This document shows positions 33,709-40,767 of a stretch of DNA of 64,000 nt, in pieces. The notes under the pieces were generated by a model. It saw nothing but the letters and a program-made list of their open reading frames with translations, was not told the DNA's origin and did not search any database. The translations under genes and the position numbers were made by a program. Origin of the DNA: JAOPZW01 sp963707695 (GTDB lineage: Bacteria > Actinomycetota > Thermoleophilia > Solirubrobacterales > Solirubrobacteraceae); NCBI GenBank assembly GCA_963707695.1, contig CAVPQY010000004.1, forward strand, positions 1,116,001-1,180,000, written 5' to 3'. How positions within the stretch are numbered: position 1 is the first letter of the stretch; each line of letters opens with the position of its first letter.

Positions 33709-34224
33709 GTGCGCGACGAGGTCCTCACCGCCCGGCTGCGGCTGCGGCGTCCGGTCGTCGGCGAGGACGAGGAGCGCTACCGCCGCCTCTTCGCCGACCC
33801 CGTCGTGCGCGAGTGGCTGTGGCCGCCGCCGCTCGAGCCGCCCGGCACCACCGAGGCCGACGCGGCGCTCGGCCGCGACGCCGCGCGCTGGGCCGGCGAC
33901 GGCTTCGGCCCCTGGCTCCTGTTCGCGCGCGACGGGGGGGACTTCGTGGGTCGCGTCGGCCTGGCGCGCGCCGACCTCGCCGGCGAAGCGGTCGTCGAGG
34001 TCGGGTGGGCCGTCGTGAGCGCGCACCAGGGCATCGGGCTGGCCACCGAGGCGGCCGTGGCCGCCGTCGACGTCGCCCGCGACCTCGGGCTCGCCGAGGT
34101 CGTCGCGTTCACCCTGGCCGAGAACGTCGCCTCGCGCCGGGTCATGGAGCGCGCCGGCTTCGCGCTCGACGGGACGGTCGAGCACGCCGGCCTGCCCCAC
34201 GTGCTCTACCGCCGTGCGCCCTGA
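33709..34224 (+). CDS. GNAT family N-acetyltransferase (RimJ/RimL-like)
   Basis: 171 aa. Typical RimJ-like layout: LTARLRLRRPVVGEDEERY, DPVVREWLW, FVGRVGLARAD, VEVGWAVVSAHQGIGLATEA (acetyl-CoA pyrophosphate loop Q-x-x-G-x-A) and AFTLAENVASRRVMERAGF near the C-terminus. It acetylates an amine such as a protein N-terminus or a small molecule; the substrate is unknown. Probably leaderless. Its last 19 nt overlap the convergent SRPBCC gene. Confidence 0.88.
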   Translation: MRDEVLTARLRLRRPVVGEDEERYRRLFADPVVREWLWPPPLEPPGTTEADAALGRDAARWAGDGFGPWLLFARDGGDFVGRVGLARADLAGEAVVEVGWAVVSAHQGIGLATEAAVAAVDVARDLGLAEVVAFTLAENVASRRVMERAGFALDGTVEHAGLPHVLYRRAP

Positions 34225-34685
34225 GCGCGGGCGGCGGAGCGCAGCTCGTCGCGCAGCTCGATCGCGAAGCGGCGCAGGGTGCGCTGCAGCGACTCGCGCT
34301 GCGGGCGGCGGACGAAGAGGACGTCGACGACGCGCTCCACGCCGCGCTCCTGCTTCAGCGCGTAGCGCAGCTCGAGCGTGACCACGACCCCGTGCTCGTG
34401 CGGCTCGAAGGACACCCGCTGGGTCCCGCGCACCTTCTCGTCCTCGACCTCGACCTCCTGGCCGCCCCGCGGCTCGTAGGCGACGACGCGCTCGACCACG
34501 CGCCCCCGCCCGCCCGGGTGGGAGTCCCAGACCACGCGCGCGCCGACCCGGGGCCAGTCGCCCTGCACCGAGGCGAGGTGCTTGAGGCCGTCCACGAAGG
34601 CCGGCCAGCGGGCGGTGTCGTACCAGAGCTCCTCGGCCTGGCTGGCCAGGGCCGGGAGGTCGACCTGCGCGCGGACGCGGCCCAC
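34206..34685 (-). CDS. SRPBCC (START-like) ligand-binding protein
   Basis: 159 aa. A polyketide-cyclase/START-like fold is indicated by VDLPALASQAEELWYDTARWPAFVDGLKH at the N-terminus, GARVVWDSHPGGRGRVVERV, and a long C-terminal helix RESLQRTLRRFAIELRDELR. GTG 34685 has GGAGG a few bases upstream in the 13-nt gap after the PadR gene, so both form one unit. The ligand is unknown; a lipid or aromatic compound sensed together with PadR is plausible. It overlaps the convergent GNAT gene by 19 nt. Confidence 0.78.
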   Translation of the reverse strand: MGRVRAQVDLPALASQAEELWYDTARWPAFVDGLKHLASVQGDWPRVGARVVWDSHPGGRGRVVERVVAYEPRGGQEVEVEDEKVRGTQRVSFEPHEHGVVVTLELRYALKQERGVERVVDVLFVRRPQRESLQRTLRRFAIELRDELRSAARAQGARR

Positions 34686-34698
34686 GGGCGGGCGCCTC

Positions 34699-35145
34699 CT
34701 ACAGCCCCAGCTCCGCGCGCAGCGCGCGGACCGCGGCGGCCACGGCGTCCAGGCGCGGCGCGGCCTCGCCGGCGAGCCGGTCGCGCTCGGCGGCCCCGGC
34801 GTCCGTGAGGCGGTAGAAGCGCCGCGAGCGGCGCTCCGGGTGCTCCCACTCCCCCGCGACGAGGTCCTCCTGCTCGAGCGCGCGCAGCAGCGGGTACATC
34901 GTGTTCGGGTTGACCGTCAGCAGCCCCGCCGTGGCCTCCGCGGCGCGCTCGATGAGCTGGTTGCCGTACGACGGCCCCCCGCCGAGCGCGTGCAGGACCA
35001 GCAGCCGCAGCAGCCCCCCGCGCCGGATCTCGGCGACGAGCGGGTCCTGCGAGCCGGCGCCCGCGGCACGGGTGCCCGTCGCGGCGCGCGCCGCCTCGAG
35101 CGGCGCGGCCTCGGCGACGGCCTCCTGCGTCCTGCGACCGGGCAT
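34699..35145 (-). CDS. PadR family transcriptional regulator
   Basis: 148 aa. Winged-helix PadR domain: GGLLRLLVLHALGGGPSYGNQLIERAAEATAG, VNPNTMYPLLRALEQEDLVAGEWE, RRFYRLTDAGAAERDRL, then a short C-terminal dimerisation helix. The N-terminal ~35 residues are an Ala-rich, probably disordered extension. It is followed by an SRPBCC gene in the same unit. A CATACT hexamer lies ~7 nt upstream of the start, next to the terminator of the acyl-CoA dehydrogenase gene. Confidence 0.9.
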   Translation of the reverse strand: MPGRRTQEAVAEAAPLEAARAATGTRAAGAGSQDPLVAEIRRGGLLRLLVLHALGGGPSYGNQLIERAAEATAGLLTVNPNTMYPLLRALEQEDLVAGEWEHPERRSRRFYRLTDAGAAERDRLAGEAAPRLDAVAAAVRALRAELGL

Positions 35146-35159
35146 CCGGCCCAGTATGG

Positions 35160-35187
35160 CGAGAGGCCGCCTCGCGGCGGCCTCTCG
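35160..35187 (-). terminator. Terminator hairpin after the acyl-CoA dehydrogenase gene
   Basis: Perfect 12-bp stem with a TCGC loop. A second 9-bp hairpin (35210-35230, loop GCG) lies between it and the stop codon, so the transcript ends in tandem hairpins. Confidence 0.7.
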
Positions 35188-35233
35188 GACCGGAATCGGA
35201 CGGTGTCGGCTCGGCCGCGCGGCGGCCGAGGCC

Positions 35234-36406
35234 CTACGCCGTGGCGGCCGCGGGCTCCTCGATGCGGCGCGGCAGCAGCGTCTCGCGCGCGATGACGAGG
35301 CGCTGGATCTGCGACGTGCCCTCGTAGAGCTGCATGATCTTCGCGTCGCGCATGAGCTTCTCGACGGGGTACTCCTTGATGAAGCCGTAGCCGCCGTAGA
35401 CCTGCACGGCGTCGGTGGCCACCTCCATCGCGGTGTCCGCGGCGAAGCGCTTGGCGTGCGAGGACTCGACGGTGTTGCGGGCGCCCTGGTCGAGCAGGAC
35501 GGCGCTGTTCCACGTGGCCAGGCGCGACAGGTGCACCTTCGTCGCCATGTCGGCGATCATGAACTGGATCGCCTGGTGCATCGCGATCGGCACGCCGAAC
35601 TGGACGCGCTCCTTGGAGTAGGCGATGGCGAACTCCATCGCGGCGCGCGCGATGCCGACGGCCATGGCGGCGACGCCCGGGCGCGTGCGGTCCAGCGTCA
35701 TCATCGCCAGCTTGAAGCCCTTGTTCTCCTCCCCGAGGAGGTAGCGGGCGTCGACCTCGGTCTCGTTGAACGTCACGGTCGCCGTGTTCGACGCCCGCTG
35801 GCCCATCTTGTCCTCCTTCTTGTCGATCACGACGGTGTCGTCGCGACGCACGAGGAAGGCCGAGATGCCGCGGTGGCCGGCGTCCATGTCGGTCTTGGCG
35901 TAGACCGTGTAGTAGTCGGCGTGCTGGCCGTTGGTGATGAAGCACTTCTGGCCGGTCAGGACGTACTTGTCGCCCTGCTTGACGGCCTTCGTGCGCATCG
36001 ACGAGACGTCCGAGCCGGCGCCCGGCTCGGTGAGGCAGAACGAGGCCAGCTTCGGGGCCTCGACCAGGGCGCCGAAGAACTCCTTCTTGACGTCCTCGGA
36101 GCCGCCCAGGAGCACCGGCGCGCCGGCCAGGCCGTTGGCGCCGAGGGAGGTCTGGATGCCGGAGCAGCCCCAGGAGAGCTCCTCCTCGATGAGGCAGCCG
36201 TCGAGGTAGGACAGCCCGGCGCCGCCGTACTCCTCCGGCACGTGGGTGTTCATGAGGCCGACCTCGTGGGCCTTCTCGATGATGCCCTGCGGCCAGGTGC
36301 CGTCCTTGTCGAACTCCCACGCGACAGGACGGATCTCCTTCTCCGCGAAGTCGTGGGCCAGCTCGCGGAGGTTCTTCTGCTCGTCGCTCAGCGTGAAGTC
36401 GACCAT
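35234..36406 (-). CDS. Acyl-CoA dehydrogenase
   Basis: 390 aa FAD enzyme for the first step of beta-oxidation. N-terminal helical domain FTLSDEQKNLRELAHDFAEK; signature 1 FCLTEPGAGSDVSSM; KCFITNG; RVQFGVPI; signature 2 with QVYGGYGFIKEYPVEKLMRD; and the catalytic Glu in MQLYEGTSQIQRLVIAR. This Glu position is that of short/medium-chain enzymes. ATG 36406 has AAGGAGAAC upstream. A 20-bp TetR-type palindrome 27-46 nt upstream suggests repression lifted by an acyl-CoA or fatty acid. Tandem terminators follow the stop. Confidence 0.95.
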   Translation of the reverse strand: MVDFTLSDEQKNLRELAHDFAEKEIRPVAWEFDKDGTWPQGIIEKAHEVGLMNTHVPEEYGGAGLSYLDGCLIEEELSWGCSGIQTSLGANGLAGAPVLLGGSEDVKKEFFGALVEAPKLASFCLTEPGAGSDVSSMRTKAVKQGDKYVLTGQKCFITNGQHADYYTVYAKTDMDAGHRGISAFLVRRDDTVVIDKKEDKMGQRASNTATVTFNETEVDARYLLGEENKGFKLAMMTLDRTRPGVAAMAVGIARAAMEFAIAYSKERVQFGVPIAMHQAIQFMIADMATKVHLSRLATWNSAVLLDQGARNTVESSHAKRFAADTAMEVATDAVQVYGGYGFIKEYPVEKLMRDAKIMQLYEGTSQIQRLVIARETLLPRRIEEPAAATA

Positions 36407-36432
36407 CGTGATCCGGTTCTCCTTGACGGGAC

Positions 36433-36452
36433 GATTGACTGGTCAGTCAATC
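36433..36452. promoter_or_regulatory. Palindromic TetR-type operator of the acyl-CoA dehydrogenase gene
   Basis: Perfect 9-bp arms GATTGACTG/CAGTCAATC around GT, 27-46 nt before the start and much AT-richer than its surroundings. Its form is that of TetR-family operators controlling fatty-acid genes. The regulator is not encoded nearby. Confidence 0.75.
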
Positions 36453-36570
36453 TTGGGATGCAGCAAGGGTACCCCGTCCGGGCGGCGGCGGTACACCCGA
36501 TGCCCTCCCCCACCCGGGCAGGTTCGCCGAGGCGCGCCGCCCCGATCCGCCCGCTGCCGCGCCTCGGCTC

Positions 36571-36646
36571 GCGCGAACCGCCGCGGCGAGGGAGCGCGCG
36601 AACCGCCGCGGCGCGGGCGCTCCGGCTCGCGTGAACCGCCGCGGCG
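36571..36646. repeat. Three direct copies of an 18-nt repeat
   Basis: GCGCGAACCGCCGCGGCG at 36571-36588 and 36596-36613, and GCGTGAACCGCCGCGGCG at 36629-36646, just upstream of the 36662 gene. Starts are spaced 25 and 33 bp apart. No coding sense was seen. Possibly regulator sites or a structural repeat. Confidence 0.65.
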
Positions 36647-36661
36647 CGCGAGGATGGGGCC

Positions 36662-37099
36662 GTGCAGGACGCCCTGCTGCCCGTGATCCTCGTGGTCGTC
36701 GCCGTCTCGGCCGTCGTCGCCGTCGTGGCCCTGGCCGGGTCCGGGCGCGTCTGGGACCAGGTCGGCCGCGGCGGGATGTCGCTGCGTGACGGCAGCGACC
36801 GGCCCGCGCACGACCCGCCGTCGGGTGCGGGCGCGCTGCGCGAGCGCGACGAGGAGGTCCGCCAGATGCTCGAGGCGCGCAACGCCCGCCGGGTCGCCCG
36901 CGGGCAGCCCGCGGTCGACGTCGAGGCCGAGCTGGCCCGCCTGACCGGCCCGGGGGCCGTCGCCGCCGACCCGGCCCTGCGCGCGGAGGTCCGCCAGCTC
37001 GTGCAGGCCCGCAACGCCCGGCGGGCGCGGCGCGGGCAGCCGCCACTGGACGTCGAGGCCGAGGTCGAGCGCCAGCTCAGGGACCTCGGCGCCTTGTGA
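36662..37099 (+). CDS. Membrane-anchored protein with internal repeat, hypothetical
   Basis: 145 aa. One N-terminal transmembrane helix (~5-27, LLPVILVVVAVSAVVAVVAL) is followed by a soluble region with two copies of a ~30-residue motif: VRQMLEARNARRVARGQPAV with DVEAELARL (~66-94), and VRQLVQARNARRARRGQPPL with DVEAEVERQL (~109-138). The repeats are charged and helical, suggesting a binding or oligomerisation module. I do not recognise the family by name. Three 18-nt DNA repeats lie immediately upstream. Confidence 0.65.
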   Translation: MQDALLPVILVVVAVSAVVAVVALAGSGRVWDQVGRGGMSLRDGSDRPAHDPPSGAGALRERDEEVRQMLEARNARRVARGQPAVDVEAELARLTGPGAVAADPALRAEVRQLVQARNARRARRGQPPLDVEAEVERQLRDLGAL

Positions 37100-37131
37100 G
37101 CGGTCCGCCGCAGCGGGTAGAAGTGCCCCCA

Positions 37132-37455
37132 ATGCCCGCGCTGCGCCGCTTCGAGCTCGACGACCTGCTGATCCGGCCCGGGTCGTACTACAACCCCGAC
37201 ACGGGGATCCTCGTGGTGGTCGACGACAGCGCCGCGGTCGACACCGACGTCTTCGAGGACGAGGGCGGGGCCGGTGGCGACTGGGTCCTGCTCGCCGACG
37301 ACGTGCCCGTCGACGAGCAGGCGCGCGACGAGCTCATCGAGCGCTTCGAGGTCCGCCACCACGGCGGCACGACGGGCGCCGTCCCCGCCGACGAGGACGA
37401 CGAGGACGTCGAGGAGGACGAGCTCGAGCCCGACGAGGACGTCGACGAGCTCTAG
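37132..37455 (+). CDS. Acidic hypothetical protein
   Basis: 107 aa. The N-terminal part is well structured in appearance (LRRFELDDLLIRPGSYYNPD, TGILVVVDDSAAVDTDVFED). The C-terminal ~30 residues are almost purely Asp/Glu (ADEDDEDVEEDELEPDEDVD). No Cys, no membrane segment. Not recognised. It follows the repeat-containing membrane protein by ~30 bp, with a GTAGAAGT box 7 nt before the ATG, and converges on terC with 2 bp between stop codons. Confidence 0.6.
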   Translation: MPALRRFELDDLLIRPGSYYNPDTGILVVVDDSAAVDTDVFEDEGGAGGDWVLLADDVPVDEQARDELIERFEVRHHGGTTGAVPADEDDEDVEEDELEPDEDVDEL

Positions 37456-37457
37456 CG

Positions 37458-38438
37458 CTAGGAGCCGGCGAGCTGCTCGTCGCGCTCGGCGCGGCGCTCG
37501 GCGGCGCCCTGCGGATCGCGACGGTCCGCCCGCACGGACGCGATGATGCCGACCGCGAAGCACACGACGACGATGGCGAGGCTGACGACGGGGCCGATGT
37601 GGACGACGTCGTCGATCAGGAGCTTGATGGCGACGGTGGCCAGCACGACGGCGATCGTCTCGTCGAGGTAGCGGAAGCGCCGCACGAGCTCCGCGACGAG
37701 CGCGAAGAGCGAGCGCAGGCCGAGCAGCGCGAAGGCGTTGGCGGCCCAGATCGCGAACGAGTCCGTCGTGATCGCGAAGGCGGCCGGGATCGAGTCGACG
37801 GCGAAGGCGATGTCCGCGGCGACGATCGCCGCCAGCGCGAGCAGGAGCGGCGTGGCGGCCCGGTGACCGGGGGCGTGGGTGAAGAACTGCGAGTCCTCGT
37901 AGTCGTCGCTGACGGGGAAGAAGCGCCGCACGAGGCGCACCACGGGGCTCTGGCCGGGGTCGACCTCCTCCCCCACACCGCGCAGGATCCGCCACGCCAG
38001 GTAGAGCAGCAGGACGCCGAGCACGTAGATGACGACGTGGAAGCGCTCGATGAGCTCGACGCCGACCACGATGGCCAGCCCGCGCATCGCGAGCGCGAGC
38101 ACGATGCCCCAGAACAGGAGCTTCGGCCGCGCCGCGTGGGGCACCTGGAAGTACCCGAAGATCAGGAGGAAGACGAAGAGGTTGTCGAGCGAGAGCGAGC
38201 GCTCGATGAGGTAGACGGTCGTGTAGTTGATCGCCCCCTCGGCGCCGTCGAGGGCGAGCATCGGCAGCGCGACGAGCAGCCCGAGCGCCAGCCAGCCCAG
38301 CGACCACGCGACGCTCTCGCGGAACGACGGGTCCCGCCCGCGCGCGAACAGCAGCAGGTCGACGAGCAGCAGCCCGAGGACGAGCACCACCAGCCCGCCG
38401 AGCGCGACGGGGCTGTGCACGATCCCGAGCGGCGTCAC
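37458..38438 (-). CDS. TerC family integral membrane protein
   Basis: 326 aa, about nine hydrophobic segments. TerC hallmarks: YLIERSLSLDNLFVFLLIF (acidic/Asn residues within the membrane), LLYLAWRI, and the second half-repeat AAIVAADIAFAVDSIPAAFA with TTDSFAIWAANAFALLGLRSL. Members are linked to tellurite resistance and metal (Mn) export or metalation of secreted proteins. GTG 38438 overlaps the upstream Ca/H exchanger stop as GTGA, so both transport genes are one unit, consistent with cation homeostasis. Confidence 0.92.
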   Translation of the reverse strand: MTPLGIVHSPVALGGLVVLVLGLLLVDLLLFARGRDPSFRESVAWSLGWLALGLLVALPMLALDGAEGAINYTTVYLIERSLSLDNLFVFLLIFGYFQVPHAARPKLLFWGIVLALAMRGLAIVVGVELIERFHVVIYVLGVLLLYLAWRILRGVGEEVDPGQSPVVRLVRRFFPVSDDYEDSQFFTHAPGHRAATPLLLALAAIVAADIAFAVDSIPAAFAITTDSFAIWAANAFALLGLRSLFALVAELVRRFRYLDETIAVVLATVAIKLLIDDVVHIGPVVSLAIVVVCFAVGIIASVRADRRDPQGAAERRAERDEQLAGS

Positions 38439-39649
38439 GCGAAGTAGAAGGCGAGGGCGAACACGAGGTACACGGCGAGGAGCTGGAACCCCTCGAACCA
38501 CGTCGACTCGCCCTCGTTCGTGACCTGGTTGGCGATGACGACCGCCAGGAGGATCGCCCCGAGCTCGAAGCCGTTGAAGACGAGCGCCATGGGGTGCGGG
38601 CCGAGCACGAACGAGCACAGCACGAGGACCGGGCCGACGAAGAGCGCGATCTGGGCGCTCGAGCCGATCGCGATGTTCACGGCGAGGTCCATCTTGTCCT
38701 TGGCCGCCACGAGGACGGCCACCCAGTGCTCGGCGGCGTTGCCGACCGTGGCCACGACGATGACGCCGACGAAGAACTCCGAGAGCCCGATCGTCTCCGA
38801 GGCTTCCGAGATCGAGCCGACGAGGACCTCGGACATGACGCCGACGGCCACGCCGGCGAGCGTGAGCGCGCCCACGGCCCGGCGGACCGTCCACGGCTCG
38901 CCGTGCTCCTCGTCCGCGTGCTCCGGGCCGGGGTTCGCAGGGACGGCGGGCGCGGCCTCGCGTCCGGGCGCCCCGTTGCCGGCCGGGGCGGTCGCCGCCT
39001 CCTCACTGACGCCGGCGTCGCTGTGCTGGGGGTTGAAGAGGCCGCGGTGCGTCCTGAGCGAGAAGATCAGGCCGGCGACGTAGGTGAGGATGAGGACGAT
39101 CGACACCGCGAACGACAGCTGCTCGACCGTGCTGTCGTAGTTCACGCGCTCGGCGCCGGGCCGCGGGAGGCCCTGGCCCTCGACCAGCTCGAAGATCGCG
39201 GGCATGATGAAGACCGCGACGGCGAGCAGGAGCATCGCCGACTGGACGCTCGCCGCCGTGCGGTCGAAGCGCTGGCGGTCGCGCCCCAGGCCGCCGACGA
39301 ACATCGCGCCGCCGAGCACGAGCAGGGTGTTGCCGAGGATCGAGCCGATGATCGAGGCCTTCACGACCTCGTGGAGCCCGGCGCCGAGCGCGAAGAGGGC
39401 GATGATGAGCTCGGGCGCGTTGCCGAACGTCACGTTCAGCAGCCCGCCGATGCCGGGCCCGGAGCGCGCCGCGAGCTCCTCCGTGGCGCGGCCCATGAGC
39501 GCCGCGGTCGGGATGACGCCGAGGGCCGAGGTGAAGAAGACCGGGACGGGGTCGGCCCCGGCGAGGTCCAGCGCCAGCGCGATCGGGATGAACGGCACCA
39601 GGAGGTAGGGCCAGCCCTGGGCCGTGAGGAGCCGTCGCGCGGAGGACAC
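38435..39649 (-). CDS. Ca2+/H+ (cation/proton) antiporter, CaCA family
   Basis: 404 aa with two homologous alpha-repeats: GGLLNVTFGNAPELIIALFA and GVIVVATVGNAAEHWVAVLVA, the conserved acidic membrane motifs of CAX-type exchangers. A long acidic/Ala-rich cytoplasmic loop lies between them (~205-250). It moves Ca2+ out of the cytoplasm against the proton gradient. GTG 39649 is preferred over the upstream ATG because TAGCCT (39658-39663) lies 8 nt before it. It overlaps terC by GTGA. Confidence 0.9.
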   Translation of the reverse strand: MSSARRLLTAQGWPYLLVPFIPIALALDLAGADPVPVFFTSALGVIPTAALMGRATEELAARSGPGIGGLLNVTFGNAPELIIALFALGAGLHEVVKASIIGSILGNTLLVLGGAMFVGGLGRDRQRFDRTAASVQSAMLLLAVAVFIMPAIFELVEGQGLPRPGAERVNYDSTVEQLSFAVSIVLILTYVAGLIFSLRTHRGLFNPQHSDAGVSEEAATAPAGNGAPGREAAPAVPANPGPEHADEEHGEPWTVRRAVGALTLAGVAVGVMSEVLVGSISEASETIGLSEFFVGVIVVATVGNAAEHWVAVLVAAKDKMDLAVNIAIGSSAQIALFVGPVLVLCSFVLGPHPMALVFNGFELGAILLAVVIANQVTNEGESTWFEGFQLLAVYLVFALAFYFA

Positions 39650-39657
39650 GTGGCGCC

Positions 39658-39663
39658 AGGCTA
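39658..39663 (-). promoter_or_regulatory. -10 of the CaCA-terC unit
   Basis: TAGCCT on the minus strand, 8 nt before GTG 39649; it decides the start. Confidence 0.5.
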
Positions 39664-39721
39664 CCCGCCGCGTCGGCGAGGACCCCTGGTCCATCCGGAG
39701 GAACGACCGGAGGGGGTGGCG

Positions 39722-40690
39722 CTACCGACCGACGAGCCCCGAGCACCCCTGCGCGCGCGCCAGGTCGCCGGCCGCGTCCGCGAGGCAGCGCTCGTAGGCG
39801 TTCGTCGCGCCGCTGGCGCGGTCGGCCGCCTTGCGGCGCTGCAGCGCCGACGAGAGCTGGCGGACGGCCGCGTCGAGGTCGCCGATGGGGCGGTCGTGCG
39901 CAGGCGGCCCGATCGGCTGGGGGCGACCCACGTCGCGCAGCTCGAGCCTGAGCCGCAGCCGCCCGTCGCGCCGGCCGGCCCCCGTGTAGCGGACGTCGAC
40001 GTCCACACGGCGCAGCACGTGGTCGCGCCGGCCGGCCAGGAGCTCCGCCCTGGCGGAACGCACCGCCGGCGCGGGCGCCGCCCCGCCGCCGGCCGCCGCG
40101 GCGCCGCCCGCGCGGCCCAGCAGGGCGCGCACGTCGGCCAGCAGCGGGCCCGGATCCACCCCCGCCTCGAGGCGGTCCACGCGGGCGCCGTCGAGGGTCG
40201 CGCTCCCGGTGACGCGCGCGCCGCGCAGCCACCGCCGCGGGTCGACGCCGAGGCCGCGCAGCCCCGGGCGGTCCGGCCCCGGCCCGGCCGCCGCGGCCGG
40301 CGGCGTCGCGAGCGCGTAGGCCTCGTCGCCCAGGACGAGCCAGGCGCGGTCACCGGTGGAGATGCTGCCCAGACGGGCCGATCCCGCCCCGGTGCGCAGG
40401 CGCAGGTCGAGGTCGTAGCGGGCGGCCTGGCCGGCGCGGGCGGCCTCGCTGAAGGGGCCGTCGAGCGTGAGCGCCAGCGGCGCGCCTAGCCCGGGCAGCG
40501 CCGCGCCCCGGACGTCGATGCGCAGATCGAGGCGGGCCCGGCGCACCACCGGGGCGCTCGGCCCGAGCGCCCGGGCCAGCACGGTCGCCGCGTCCGGCTG
40601 CGGCGCGTCGCCGCCCCCGCCGCCGCAGCCCGCCGCCAGGACGGCGCAGGCCGCCGGGAGCAGGAGGATCGTGCGACGGGCGGCGGTCAC
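39722..40690 (-). CDS. Secreted lipoprotein, LppX/LolA-like fold suspected
   Basis: 322 aa. A lipoprotein signal peptide ends in the lipobox LAAGC (Cys ~23), then a Gly run. The body alternates hydrophobic and charged residues as in beta-sheet lipoproteins (RARLDLRIDVRGAALPGLG, YDLDLRLRTGAGSARLGS, AWLVLGDEAYALA, RLRLRLELRDVG). This resembles the half-barrel LppX/LprG or LolA type that carries lipids. A C-terminal helical segment has two Cys. GTG 40690 follows a ~55-nt leader from the shared divergent promoter at 40751-40760. Confidence 0.65.
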   Translation of the reverse strand: MTAARRTILLLPAACAVLAAGCGGGGGDAPQPDAATVLARALGPSAPVVRRARLDLRIDVRGAALPGLGAPLALTLDGPFSEAARAGQAARYDLDLRLRTGAGSARLGSISTGDRAWLVLGDEAYALATPPAAAAGPGPDRPGLRGLGVDPRRWLRGARVTGSATLDGARVDRLEAGVDPGPLLADVRALLGRAGGAAAAGGGAAPAPAVRSARAELLAGRRDHVLRRVDVDVRYTGAGRRDGRLRLRLELRDVGRPQPIGPPAHDRPIGDLDAAVRQLSSALQRRKAADRASGATNAYERCLADAAGDLARAQGCSGLVGR

Positions 40691-40750
40691 GGGACGACGA
40701 CGGGCGGCCGCCTCGCGATGCAAGGGGGGCTGCGCCCGGCGCGGAGGGCG

Positions 40751-40760
40751 AGGCTAGCAT
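40751..40760. promoter_or_regulatory. Divergent overlapping -10 element (lipoprotein / epimerase-like gene)
   Basis: AGGCTAGCAT. The plus strand reads TAGCAT (40755-40760), 7 nt before GTG 40768; the minus strand reads TAGCCT (40756-40751), directed to the lipoprotein gene. The central TA is shared. Confidence 0.5.
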
Positions 40761-40767
40761 CGGTCTG

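Noticed and set aside
36571..36646. Three regular repeats as a CRISPR array
   Set aside because: Repeats are only 18 nt, unequal gaps of 7 and 15 nt separate them, and there are no cas genes.
39722..40690. Assigning the lipoprotein a definite LppX/LprG function
   Set aside because: Only the lipobox and beta-rich pattern are visible; there is no diagnostic motif.
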